From contig WTPW01002434.1 in NCBI GenBank assembly GCA_009809945.1, forward strand, positions 1 to 64,000: 64,000 nt of DNA. Direction: 5' to 3'. A model generated the notes under the pieces. It saw nothing but the letters and a program-made list of their open reading frames with translations, did no database searches and was not told the origin of the DNA. How positions within the stretch are numbered: the first letter of the stretch is position 1; the number at the start of each line of letters is the position of its first letter. The DNA comes from Gigaspora margarita. Lineage: Eukaryota > Glomeromycota > Glomeromycetes > Diversisporales > Gigasporaceae. The translations under genes and the position numbers were made by a program. Of the stretch, positions 23,814 to 34,015 are shown one piece after another.

Positions 23814-24635
23814 AGAACCCCTGAATATTAATGTTATATATATATATAACCTTAGTCTTTAAACTTTATAAGTGTACACTTAAATTTTATTATAAAGTGT
23901 ACACAAACATTAAAGCAATAGTTTAAGTGTTCGATATACCTTTAAATAATAATTTTAAATTTATAATTAAGTGTACAACATAGTTTTAATAAAAAATAAA
24001 TTAATGTACGATGAAGATATAATAAATATTTAAAATTAAATTACTTTAAACAAAGTAAAAGTTAATAAATTATATTTATGTTTTAAAATTTCTATTAATT
24101 GAAATTGGTAATATTCAATTTTATACAATGTTGTAATCCACAAAAGTTATATCTTTTTGTGAAACAACAATATTATATTATAGTGCTAAAGAGACCTTTA
24201 TTCAAGTAAAATAAAAACTTATCTCTTAGTAACTATTAAGTTAAATCATATATATTCTCCATAAAGTACATACCAATTATTGTAATACTTAAGAAACAAT
24301 ATTGATATTGTTCTAGAATCAATTTAGAGACAGGTATAAAAGTTGATACTAAATTATGCACAATAAATAAATATTGTCACTATTATTGATTTTACTAGTT
24401 TTTATTAAATTTTGTATGTTATATATATTATATTTATTATTATGTACAACTAACTATTCTTGCACAATAAGTAATTGTATGATATATCTTTTTTGATATT
24501 ATTAATTAAGTGTACATTAAAGGTTGAGTTAAGTTGTTATTAAAAAAATAAGATTTGTGTAACTGTATGATAAATATTTTAAAACATTTAGTCTAAATAT
24601 ACTACAAACGTTTTATGCATATATTCAGGGGTCTT
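23814..24635. mobile_element. hAT-like element, AGAACCCCT termini, copy 2
   Basis: AGAACCCCTGAATAT and ATATTCAGGGGTCTT bound 822 bp, flanked by GTGTAGCT (23,806-23,813) and GTATAGCT (24,636-24,643), an 8-bp duplication with one mismatch. Size, termini and TGTACA-type interior match copy 1 at 19,840, although the internal sequence has diverged strongly. Both copies chose the same satellite as target. Confidence 0.83.
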
Positions 24636-24643
24636 GTATAGCT

Positions 24644-25299
24644 CAGTTATTTTTTTTTTTAATATACTATAAATTAATAAAATAATATTCACATCTAAAA
24701 TTAGACCACACAAAGCTTAATTTTTGGGTTTGTATTGCACAAAATCTGAAAACTTTAGGTAGTCAAAATTTTTTTTTTTTTACTTTAAATTAATAAAATA
24801 ATGTTAATATCAAACATACCAGAGCACTATATTATTAAATTCTAAAACAGTTTTTTTTTTACATACTTCTAATACTAACTACTGTATATATTAATTAATA
24901 AGTAAATTCTTTAATAAAATTCTTTATAGTAAATTATAATAGAAATCCCACCAAACTTATACAACTAACACTACTTAACTGCATATTATGATCACAAGAT
25001 AAGAAGTTCTATAACAAAATTTTTGCAACTTATGTTAAAATTATAGTAATTTCAATACCAATACTGCTGCATATACTACATTAGTGAGCAAATTCTATAA
25101 CAGAATTCTTTACGACAAACCATGATAGTCATAATGGAGATTATAATAATCCAATATACCTTATATGAACTTATATACAAAAATAGATACTAAGTTTAGT
25201 AATAGTTATAAATAAAATTTAAAAACTCTAAAATTATCAAATAAGTTGAGTGGCGTGTAAGTGCTACTCATCGCACTAGTTATTATTTACTTACTTATT
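24644..25299. repeat. Satellite remnant and a decayed minisatellite
   Basis: 24,644-24,830 is a final degraded piece of the dimeric satellite (CACATCTAAAATTAGACCAC, ATTGCACAAAATCTGAAAAC). 24,830-25,210 holds diverged repeats of an AAATTCTATAACARAATTCT TT..-type unit. These resemble, on the opposite strand, the units at 41,180-41,640. No gene. Confidence 0.5.
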
Positions 25300-25530
25300 T
25301 GCCTATTCATTTATTCAATACTAAAAATCAAATACTTTAATTAAAATAAGCAGTTAAATAATTCTAATAAAGGTTAGCCAGCCTGATTGACCAGGTCAAC
25401 ATTTTTTTGCCAGGTTGTCCCAGAGTCTTGGCATTGGCCTGTATTACTAGATATAATTTAAATCAAAAAATATGGATTAACTTATTTTTTTCTACCAATT
25501 CCTATTGGACAAAAAGAATTTTGAAAGAAA
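25300..25530 (-). mobile_element. Retroelement 3' end, copy 2
   Basis: Homologous to 15,795-16,030 over AATACTTTAATTAAAATAA, GTTGTCCCAGAGTCTTGGCA TTGG, and TGTATTACTAGATATAATTT. The tail side (lower coordinates) is TTATTTAC/ATTTATT-rich. Orientation is inferred from copy 1. No ORF. The next stretch, 25,531-25,860, contains nothing that I recognise. Confidence 0.5.
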
Positions 25531-25860
25531 TTGATTGTGGTATGACTTCCCAAAAGTTGGTTCCCTGCTGACTCATTTTTCCAATACTATATCTCTAAAA
25601 GAAAGTTTTAGCTACAGCATTTTTTGTTGACAGAATATTTTATCGATATACCATGTTTTCTACAGCTTCTTATACTAACATTTCATATTTTCAACAAAGC
25701 ATTTTTCAAATAAGACATATTTCTAATTTGTCTTTCTCCGATATTAAGTTTTATTGAATACACTTTTTCTGACAACCCATTTTATTGACAATCACATAAT
25801 AAACATATAATAATGTCATTTGCTACCAGAATTAAAACAAACTCACCTATAAAAAAAATC

Positions 25861-26096
25861 TAAGCAGAAGTTTGATAAATTGTATAAAAAATAATTTAAA
25901 TGAAAGTTTAATAAGTTATATAAAAAAATAATTTAAACAAAAGTTTAATAAACAATATAAAAAAATTATTTAGGTGTAAGTTTTGTAAGTTATATAAAAG
26001 AATAATTTGAACAAAAATTTATAAGTAATTTAAGCAAAAATTTAGTAAGTTATATAGAAAAATTACTTAAGTGAAGATTTAATAAATAATTTATGC
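25861..26096. repeat. Minisatellite, about 42-bp unit (left part)
   Basis: Units of the form AGTTATATAAAAAAATAATTTAAGCAAAAGTTTA ATA repeat about five to six times. The array is split by the SINE-like insertion and resumes at 27,005-27,130. Confidence 0.75.
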
Positions 26097-27004
26097 AGAG
26101 GGTGTAGTGACTTAAAGAAGTTGATAAGTTGTCACCCAAAGCAGCACGTCTAGGGTTCAAATCTCACTAGCGATGCTTTGAAAAATAGGCCTGTGTTCCA
26201 GTATCTGTTTTTTGTTGATCAGTTGCTTGGTATACCATCTTGAATAGGAGCTTCAGCACACAAAATCCAAGGAACTAGAGAAATAAAACCCTGTTTGGCA
26301 AGTTCTGAGTAGGAAGATTGCAAAGATCTTTGATAGTACTACCAAAGCTAGAATATCGAAAACTGGAGTTAGAGAATCAGACAACAAGACTCTTGGGGAA
26401 GTCCACCAACCTGGCTGCCAGAGTCGCACTGGAGGAAAAGGACCTATGTTCCAGCAGTAGGTACCAAGGGAAGAAAGCATGTCGACCCTTTCGGGCTAAA
26501 AGTTTGTAGATTCGGTATAAGGACCAGTTGGATGGTAGAGGTGGATGCTAGGATCAGTGCAAACCTTGCAAGGGTAGAAGTAGGTAATAGTAAAATGGTA
26601 CTGAAGTGTAGGTAATACCTGTGTGGGACAAGAACAGCTCTACCAAGTGTTTTGTAAAGATAAACTAGTCCTAAGAGGATTTCGCAATATATTCAGAACT
26701 TTCCTTGACTGATTTATGTAATGGAGGACTGTACTAGTGATACAAGGAGGACTGGCAGAAGGAGCAGGAACCAGAGGATTTAAATAGGTAACCTCTAGTT
26801 GGGTTACAGGTATGGCAACTAGTGTAGAACCTTTGAGCGGACTACTTAAATTAGACAACCAAAAGTTGTACGTGTGGCTAGTTTTACTCTCATCTATGTA
26901 ACAAATGTCTGGATGCCCCTAGAGGCACCCATGGTCTAATTTACTTTAATAAAAGCCTTTTCCTAGAACGAAAACTTCAACATAAAAAAAATATATATAT
27001 ATAA
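26097..27004 (+). mobile_element. Long tRNA-headed SINE-like element (family A), copy 1
   Basis: The 5' part carries a Pol III B-box-like GGGTTCAAATC at 26,153. The 3' end is A/TA-rich. It is flanked by a 16-bp direct repeat, AATAAATAATTTATGC (26,081-26,096) and AATAAATAATTTAAGC (27,005-27,020), with one mismatch, the hallmark of target-primed insertion. It lies inside a 42-bp minisatellite and has a more balanced composition. About 900 bp is long for a SINE, and a non-coding tRNA-headed retroelement is the safer term. A reverse copy is at 38,033-38,745. Open frames inside are not shared with that copy, so they are not called as genes. Confidence 0.7.
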
Positions 27005-27427
27005 AATAAATAATTTAAGCAAGATTCAGTAAGTAATTTGAGCATAGGTTCAACAAGTTATATAAAAAAATAATTTAAGTGAAGGTTTAATAAGTAATTT
27101 GAGCAAAGGTTTAGTAAATAATTTGAATGAGGTTCAACCAACCTTTTTTTCTATACTAGGTGCATGGTGTGAGACCAAAAATGTGACCTAGTTGCAAGCA
27201 TATGCTTGCATGACCCAGGTGTTAACAACTTTGGTTTTACTAGCAGAATTCTAGAAATTCTGAAAATTGGTAGAATGCGAGAAATATCAGTACTATCATA
27301 AATACATTCGAGGTTTATCTGTACTTGCAGAGATATTAGTGATGACAGCGATAGCAGTAATTCCAACATGTTAAAATAGAATTTGAATCTTTATAAATAA
27401 AGGCTATTTGGCCCTTGGGGAATGATA
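27005..27427. repeat. Minisatellite (right part) and unidentified segment
   Basis: 27,005-27,130 continues the 42-bp minisatellite. 27,131-27,400 has a more even base composition, ends AATAAAGGCTATTTGGCCCT T and could be another retroelement tail, but I find no second copy in the window. Confidence 0.45.
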
Positions 27428-27611
27428 CAGTCTACTCCTGCTATAGTCACACTGTCTGGCAGAAATCTGATATGACTATAGCAAGAGAAACATAATAATA
27501 GTCACATCATGTGATTATAACGAGAGTTAATTTTATATTAATGCAAATAATTAGTATAGAGTCTCAAGAAAATGTGACTATTTCAGGTGTGACTATTGCG
27601 GGAGTAGACTG
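27428..27611. mobile_element. TA-flanked MITE, CAGTCTACTCCTGCTATAG termini
   Basis: CAGTCTACTCCTGCTATAGT and its mirror ACTATTGCGGGAGTAGACTG bound 184 bp with TA at 27,426-27,427 and 27,612-27,613. The CAGT..CTCNNTATA type of terminus with a TA duplication fits the pogo/Tigger branch of Tc1/mariner. GTGACTAT words link it to the element at 45,710. Confidence 0.85.
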
Positions 27612-27750
27612 TATTCAATTCCCACTTTTGCTTTAATAAATTATATATACTATTATAAACATTCCTTTATTTGTTTTTAATAAATAATACAAGTATATAT
27701 TGATACATATATTAGTTAAATCGCTATTACTATGCCTATTTTACCTACAC

Positions 27751-28971
27751 TAGGGGTCTTAGTGGGTCGGGTTGGGTCGGGTTTGAGCCTGACCCGGGTC
27801 AGACCCACTTGGGTCAAAACCCGACCCGGGTCTGACCCACCTCATGTCAAACCTGACCCGGGTCTGACCCGCCTCAAGTCAAACCTGACCCGGATCAGAC
27901 TCAACCCAACCCAACTCGGGTTGAACCCGGGTCGATAATAGTTGCTACTTAGTAAAGTCTAAATTTTACTATGTAAATCGATAAAATCCGCTTAAGTAAA
28001 CTTGTTTGGAGATCAAAATGCATATATCCTGAAATTTTTATCCAAATAAGAGAAATTTTTATTATTTGACTTTTAATTTTTACGTTCAACGAAAAAATTA
28101 GAATCTTTTTAAAAAATATGTTCACCAAACGTAAAACTTAAAAGTTAAATAGTAAAAATTTCTCCAATTTGGATAAAGATTTCATAGTATATTAGGGTGA
28201 TAAACGGACTAAGTAATCAAAACTATGTCAGGTGTATTAGTAATTTTAATATGATCAGATTTTTCAGTGAAATTAAAAATGATTGACTAAAATATCATTT
28301 TACTTCATTTAATTATAAGAAAAGTACAAAATTCTAAAAGATTCCGCTGAATATTTCGCTTCTTTTTCTAATTTCTTTTTGAGTGAAATCTCTTCATAAG
28401 AATTATCTCTAAAAAGTTACGCTCGATTTTTCGCAAAAGCTATAGTATATTTTTTTGGTTGTGCTTATTGTACGAAGTTTTTTTAATAAATTTATATATT
28501 CTATTAGTTGAACACCTAAAATTTACATATACACAAAAAATATTCGAACGTAATTTTGTTTTTTGTCACTTTTTAGACATTTTGTGAAAATTTCAAAGCA
28601 ATTCTTTGACTTTTTAGTGAGTTGAATCGGTTTGAAATTTTTAATAAATATATTAACATTACCGTTATATCGATATGTATCAATAATGATTCCTTCATGT
28701 AACATGAAAAATCTGCAATATATTAAATTCTATAGTTAACTTACATAGTTTTGATTACTTAGTCCGTTTATCACCCTAATAGTATATGTATTTTGATCAT
28801 CCAAACAAGTTTACTTAAGCACATTTTATCTATTTAGATAGTAAAATTTGGACTTTACTATGTAGCGACTACTTGCGATCATTGAAAATAATCTGACCCG
28901 GGTCTGACCCGACCCGGGTTTTTTCTGACCCGGGTCTGACCCAGTCAGACCCGACCCAGCTAAGACCCCTA
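27751..28971. mobile_element. hAT-like element rich in GACCCGGGTC, host of a nested insertion
   Basis: TAGGGGTCTTAGTGGGTCGG GT and the mirror ACCCGACCCAGCTAAGACCC CTA bound 1,221 bp. The 8-bp duplication ACCTACAC is exact (27,743-27,750 and 28,972-28,979). Both ends carry arrays of GACCCGGGTCTGACCC, which are palindromic and by far the most GC-rich sequence here. The arms continue inward as inverted repeats (TACTTAGTAAAGTCTAAATT, AAGTAAACTTGTTTGGA). A second element is inserted in the middle. The proline/arginine-looking ORF at 27,732-27,938 is only the repeat translated. Confidence 0.9.
28193..28779. mobile_element. hAT-like element nested in the 27,751 element
   Basis: TAGGGTGATAAACGGACTAA and onward through AATCAAAACTATGT is mirrored perfectly at the right end (..CCGTTTATCACCCTA). 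The 8-mer TAGTATAT flanks it (28,185-28,192 and 28,780-28,787), 9 bp if the adjacent A is counted. Termini differ from those of the host element, so two families are involved. It has no coding content. Confidence 0.88.
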
Positions 28972-28979
28972 ACCTACAC

Positions 28980-29805
28980 TATCCTAAAACTCTGCTCAAC
29001 TACTTAGCCAAAACTACCACGCCTCTTTCGACCACAACGTAATCTAAATTTTGGTTATACAAAGCTAATTCTTATCCTTTGATAGACCTGCTAATTTTAG
29101 GGTTGTCAACGGATAATATGCTAGTTTATACAACATATCAGTATGGTACAAATAACCAGAATTAAAATAGGAGTATTTTTGTATAATAACATACAGATCT
29201 GACCATTTAAGGTATTCAAAAACATGATGATAGATTGTACATTTTGATACAAACCTACTCATTTGTAGAGATTCTTATACAAACAAAGTATACAATTCAT
29301 TCTTTGCAACTATTTTGAACTATTTTTAAAGATGATAAATATGAGCTACTGTCATAGTTAAACCAAAAATATTTTATTAACTAACTTGATCTTAGTGAAT
29401 TTTATCCTATCTGAAATAAGATTTTCTTCTACAGTCATAAGACTTAATGTTTGTATAGAAATAACTTAATTTATATTATGAAAAGAATTAGTAAAAATGT
29501 ACAAAACAAAGAGTTGGTTTTCTTTATATTTAGTAAGACTAGTAGATGGGCTCCAAAGATTAGAAGGACCATCATTCTTGGCTGCATATCAAAAAGTAGT
29601 TTCAGAAATTTCAAAATTTTTTACTATACTATTTATACTTGGGTGTTTATAGCCAGCGAGGTAATTATTTAATTAATTAATTGCAGTTATAATTTTATTT
29701 TTTTTATTAAGATAAGAAACTTCTAGTATTTTAGTTAATGACTTACAAAAAAAGAGGATAATGTAATTAATTTATAATGATTAATTTAATAAAAAAAATA
29801 TCGAC
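28980..29805. other. Intergenic DNA
   Basis: No gene is convincing. TAGGGTTGTCAACGG at about 29,099 looks like the start of a hAT-type terminus but no partner end was found. CAGTATGGTAC occurs at 29,150. Two short ORFs have no recognisable features. Confidence 0.35.
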
Positions 29806-30352
29806 CTCGGGTCTGATAGCATAGCAGTTATGCTCTGAGGTCACAAATCAGAAGGTCACCAGTTCGAATCTTGTTGGTGGCAAACATTAATTTCTAAGAA
29901 GAGGCTTAGCTCGACGTATTAGGGAACTGAAACACTGTGGTACTAGGGACCCAGGACGCTAATGTAGGATGGACCTAGTATGAACAGCAGGCCATGGAGG
30001 CTTAGACAAGGTGTCCAAAACCCTCAGGGTTTGATCTTGTTAGTTTGGAACTACGATTTGTTTAACTGAAGTCACGAGATGTAGTAACGATCAAGTCACA
30101 AACTCCTGGCAGCGTTTACTGAGAGGCTAGGCCATATGCGGTTTGGTGGAACAGTAAGTCCATAGGTAAAATCTGGAACAATAAGACTATAGGGACTTCT
30201 GTCCTACTATAGCCAACTTTAGGCCACAAATAAAGTAGTCTGAGTTGGGATTTCTTACATGTAATTGTTAATCTTCTTTGTACGATATAATGTATAAATA
30301 ATATCATTCACTTAATAAAATGATATGCCGAATGGTCTCAGTTGTTAAACGT
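29806..30352 (+). mobile_element. tRNA-headed SINE-like element (family B)
   Basis: The head has a good Pol III A box (TAGCATAGCAG, 29,817-29,827) and B box (AGTTCGAATCT, 29,861-29,871) about 35 bp apart. The tRNA-like region is followed by an unrelated body of about 430 bp and an A-rich tail at 30,350. Because the cloverleaf is not intact and a long body follows, this is read as a tRNA-derived retroelement, not a tRNA gene. Only one copy lies in the window. The minus-strand ORF inside is not considered real. Confidence 0.6.
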
Positions 30353-30532
30353 TAAAAAAATAATCTAATTTAATTAAAAAAAATTATAACTAATTTATTA
30401 TAATAAATAATCTAATTTAATTAAAAAAATCATAACAAATCTAATTTAATAAAAAAAAAGAGAATTGCTAATTATAACCAGAGATAAAATACCTATTTAT
30501 TGTGTAATATTAAACCAATTATTATTATTATT

Positions 30533-30888
30533 TGATGATCCGCTAGTCATCGGATGCATGATTATAGTGTAACATGATGCAGATCACTATATAAATTCCT
30601 ATATATGTAAATGCTACGATCGCCCAAGGAAAAATATTTTTTTACTAAGTTAATCAATCTTGTCGACTAATTGAAAGTTTTAGAGCTCGTCGTTGCAGTT
30701 CTAATGGTAGTTAAATTATCCAAATCGGCCTAGTGGAAGCCAAGATGCCTTTAAAAAACATGTCAACGACTATATAAAAAAAATATTTTTCCTTGGGCGA
30801 TTGTAGCATTCACATATATAGTAATTTACATAGTGATCTGCATCACATTGCACTATAATCATGCACCCGATGACTGGCAGATCATCAA
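30533..30888. mobile_element. MITE, TTGATGATC termini
   Basis: TGATGATCCGCTAGTCATCG GATGCATGATTATAGTG pairs with CACTATAATCATGCACCCGA TGACTGGCAGATCATCA. A second paired block (GCAGATCACTAT) and third (TCGCCCAAGGAAAAATATTT) extend the arms to about 110 bp. The centre is unique. The flanks are ATT-rich, so the duplication cannot be fixed. Confidence 0.78.
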
Positions 30889-31007
30889 TTATTCATATTT
30901 ATAATATTAATTACAAGTTTAAAACTAGTTTTATTTTTTATTAAACTGGGTTCAAATTTTAATACTAGGTTTAAGCTTTGATTTGTATAATACAGTTAGC
31001 ATTAGCA

Positions 31008-31335
31008 GGCATAGGACATGTCCCATTCATTGCTTTCTATAATTAAAATTTTTTAAAAAATATATGAATTTACTATATAACTTTGAGCTAAGATCTTCTT
31101 AGAACTAACTTATTGACTTAAAATTAAATTTTACAATTATATAGAACAAGAAAAGAAGAAAAAATTAAGCTTAAAACTGCATTAAAATTTTGCTTGTTTT
31201 ATATACCTTAATTTTAAATTAATAAGTTAGATTTAAGAAAATATTAGCTCAAATTTATATAGTAAATTCATATGTTTTTAAAATTTTTAATTATAGAAAA
31301 CATTTGAACCTATTTCAAGGGGACATGTTCTATAC
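31008..31335. mobile_element. Short relative of the 960-bp palindrome
   Basis: Ends CAGGCATAGGACATGTCC and GGACATGTTCTATACCTG. Arm blocks AAATTCATATGTTTTTA, TAACTTATTGACTTAAAATT AAATTTT and AGAAGAAAAAATTAAGCTTA AAA match the 16.15-kb element, but about 600 bp of the centre is missing. It is an internally deleted family member. Confidence 0.78.
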
Positions 31336-31810
31336 CTGTTAGTATAACTCTAACTCTAACCCTGACTCTAACTATATTCAACTATGCTTAGTTACTTTAG
31401 CCCTAACTCTAATTTATAATAACCCTAACTTTAACTATAACTATATACAATACACTTAGTTATGCTAACCCTATCCTTATACTAATATTAATTCTATAAT
31501 TACACTATTACACTAACCCTAACCTTATACTAATATAACCTCAACTAGATCCCAAAATACGCATAGATAGGTCGGATATTAGTTTGCTTAATTTTGGGGT
31601 TTTTATATGATTTTTTCTATTTTTAGTATTTTTTGTTTATTTTGAAGTTTTTCTGCAGATCTTTCTATTTTAGTAATTTTATAGTTAACCTGACCTATCT
31701 ATGTAAATTTTAGGGTCCTATTTTAACTACCTATATACAACTATACTTAGTTACAAAACTATAAATTCAACTAACTCTAACTACAGTATATATAACTATA
31801 TTTAGTTTAT
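31336..31810. repeat. Degenerate TAACCC/CTAACTCTAA tract with a small MITE
   Basis: 31,340-31,530 and 31,725-31,800 are built of CTAACCCTAA/CTAACTCTAACTATA-like words, resembling decayed interstitial telomere repeat. Between them lies a roughly 165-bp inverted-repeat element (GATCCCAAAATACGCATAGA TAGGTC against GACCTATCTATGTAAATTTT AGGGTC). From 31,811 to 32,470 nothing is recognisable. Confidence 0.5.
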
Positions 31811-32479
31811 GACTATAGTAACCATGCCTACAAAACTATTAATTCAATTTTATTTAGAAAAGACTTGTTATTATGCATTTAGATTAACTACTATCAATTT
31901 ACTAAAATTCTATAGCAAAACTTTCTTAAATGTTAAGATAATTACATGATGATTATTGAATTTACTAGATTGCAACATCATTGTATTAATTTCACAAAGC
32001 AAATAAAATTATTTACTAAATTAAGCATTATAGCATTATGTACTAATCCCATTATAGTATTTAGTATATTTTTTATTTAAATTAAAAATTGTATGCATAT
32101 ATATAAAAAGCAATATTATAATGTCTAATTTTTATATGTAGTTAGAATTGTAAAAGAAGTATATTTATACTGATCTCATATAGCTAGCAATTAGATCAGT
32201 TATCTTAAAGTCTACTTATAAAACCCACATTTTTGCATTTGGAATTTTATATTAGCAACAACATAATACTTTATATATCTTGCTGATGAACACACAGGTA
32301 AGTTTGAATCAACTTGAATTATAGGGTCTGTTGGCATTCTAAGATTACTATAGCAAATTTTTTTCTAATAATTATAGTTTTAAGGTTTAGTCATTTTTGG
32401 ATCGAAATAATTGTAAAGAATGAATAAATGAAATAAATAAAAAAGAAAGTATTTAAATATTTAATATATATTTATTGTA

Positions 32480-32700
32480 CCGTATATTCTTGAAAATAAG
32501 TACCCTCTTGGTTTTGAGCAAAAAACCTAAAAACCTCTAATACTCGAAAATAAGCTACCTCATATTTTCAAGCTGAAAACAATAGTAATTATTTTTATTC
32601 TAAAAATAAGCTACCTCTCAAATCTGTTAAACAAGTTTCCAGTAATGCTTATTATTTCCCAGTGGGAAAATAACAAGCATTACTTGGAAACTTGTTTTTT
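32480..32700. repeat. AAATAAGCTACC element fragment and a strong hairpin
   Basis: 32,480-32,610 has three GAAAATAAGNTACCTC words, matching the end of the complete element at 45,037-45,351. Next to it, 32,627-32,697 is a near-perfect hairpin: AAACAAGTTTCCAGTAATGC TT..CCCAGTGGG..AAGCATT ACTTGGAAACTTG. Confidence 0.65.
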
Positions 32701-32827
32701 TCACTGTCACGACATCATACTATTATTTTCTAACAGAGGATTTACATATGTACATATGTTATATATGCGTATACATACTGATATCTTCTTCCCATGCCAA
32801 CTTGATTCTGTTAGTGAACGTACTAAA

Positions 32828-33170
32828 ACTAAAAAATTAAATAAATAAATTAATAAAATAAAATGAAAATAAAAAATAAAAATAAAAAATAAAAACAAGA
32901 CAAACATAAATAAAAAAAATAAATTATTATAAATAAATAAGTTAAATAAAAAAAATTAATTTAGAATAATAAATAAATTGTATGCTAATAAATTTAAAAT
33001 AATAAAAAAAAGGTAAAAAAAGAAAATTAAACATAAAGTATAAAGTGAAAAAAAATAAAAAACCTAAAAAAATGAAATAATAAAATAAAAAATAAATAAA
33101 AAATGTTAAAAAATAAATGATAATTAAAAAATCAAAAAAAAATAAAAATAATAAAAATAAGAGAGTTATC
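32828..33170. repeat. A-rich low-complexity tract, left
   Basis: AAATAAAATAAAAA-type sequence with almost no G or C on this strand. It continues as 33,497-34,015 on the far side of a MITE. The phenylalanine-rich minus-strand frames here are artefacts of composition. Confidence 0.85.
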
Positions 33171-33496
33171 ATTCATCGCCAGTGCGATGCATCGCCACCC
33201 CTGATTGACCAATCGGGATGCAGGATTAGGTGTAATGTGAAATCGAAGCAAAACAATCTTTTTTTAAAAATCGCTTCTAACTTAAAATTTTGACTAAGAA
33301 ACTACACTTTTTTCTTGACAAAAAAAATTCCTTGCGAAATTTTAGGTTAGGAGGGCCTTGTAACTTTTGCCCTGCCGAACCCTAACCCTAATCATAACGC
33401 GGCCGCTATTTGTTTTGTTTTGATTAATGTAAAATCAAAACAAACAAAATGATTGATCGATCAGGGGGTAGCGATGCATCGCACTAGCGATGAATG
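33171..33496. mobile_element. MITE, CATTCATCGCNAGTGCGATGC termini
   Basis: CATTCATCGCCAGTGCGATG CATCGCCACCCC is mirrored by GGGGGTAGCGATGCATCGCA CTAGCGATGAATG. The interior contains CCCTAACCCTAA followed by ATCATAACGCGGCCGC, and inverted TGATTGAYC words. It is sharply GC-richer than the A-rich DNA it sits in. The flanks hold TTA on both sides but are offset by one base, so the class is uncertain. Confidence 0.8.
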
Positions 33497-34015
33497 TTAA
33501 AAATCTAAAAATAATTATAAAATAAAAAATCAAAAAAAAATAATTAAAAAAAAAATAAATAAAAGCGATAATTTTTTTTAAAAAAATAAATAACTAAAAC
33601 AAACAAATAAAATGAAAAAGCAAAAAAATTAAAAATACAGTAATAAAAGAATAAAAAAAATGTAAAAAAATAAAAAAAAACTTAAAAAAAAGAAATAAAC
33701 AAGTTAAAAAGTTTTTTAAAAAAATTAAAAAAAAGCTTTAAAAAAAGATTAATAAAAAATTAAAAAAAAATAAAAAAATAAAAAAAATTGAATAAATACA
33801 TTAAAAAAAATTAAAGAAAAAATAAAAAAAAACAGAAAAAAATTAAAAAAATATAATTAAAATTAAAAAAAATTAAAAAACATTAAAAAAATAATAAATC
33901 GAAAAAAAAATTAAAAAAATAAATAAATCGAAAAAAAATCAAAAAAAATAAACTATAAAAAAAAAATAAATTCTTAAAAAAAACAATATACTATATGAAC
34001 AGTAATAAAAAAAAA
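33497..34015. repeat. A-rich low-complexity tract, right
   Basis: AAAAAAATTAAAAAAAATAA-type sequence for about 500 bp, presumably one tract with 32,828-33,170 before the MITE inserted. No gene. Confidence 0.85.

Noticed and set aside
26253..26858. Several short frames on both strands
   Set aside because: They fall inside the SINE-like element and are not conserved in its reverse copy at 38 kb.
27732..27938. Proline/arginine-rich 68-codon frame
   Set aside because: It is the GACCCGGGTC palindromic array of a hAT-like element translated, starting before the element border.
29806..29890. Possible tRNA gene
   Set aside because: A and B boxes are good, but the acceptor stem does not close and about 430 bp of element body with an A-rich tail follow, as in a SINE.
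31340..31530. Chromosome end or telomere
   Set aside because: CTAACCCTAA words are highly degenerate and lie mid-contig with unrelated DNA on both sides.
32942..33172. Phenylalanine-rich 76-codon minus-strand frame, and the similar one at 36,652-36,858
   Set aside because: Pure A/T low-complexity DNA in which stop codons happen to be absent.
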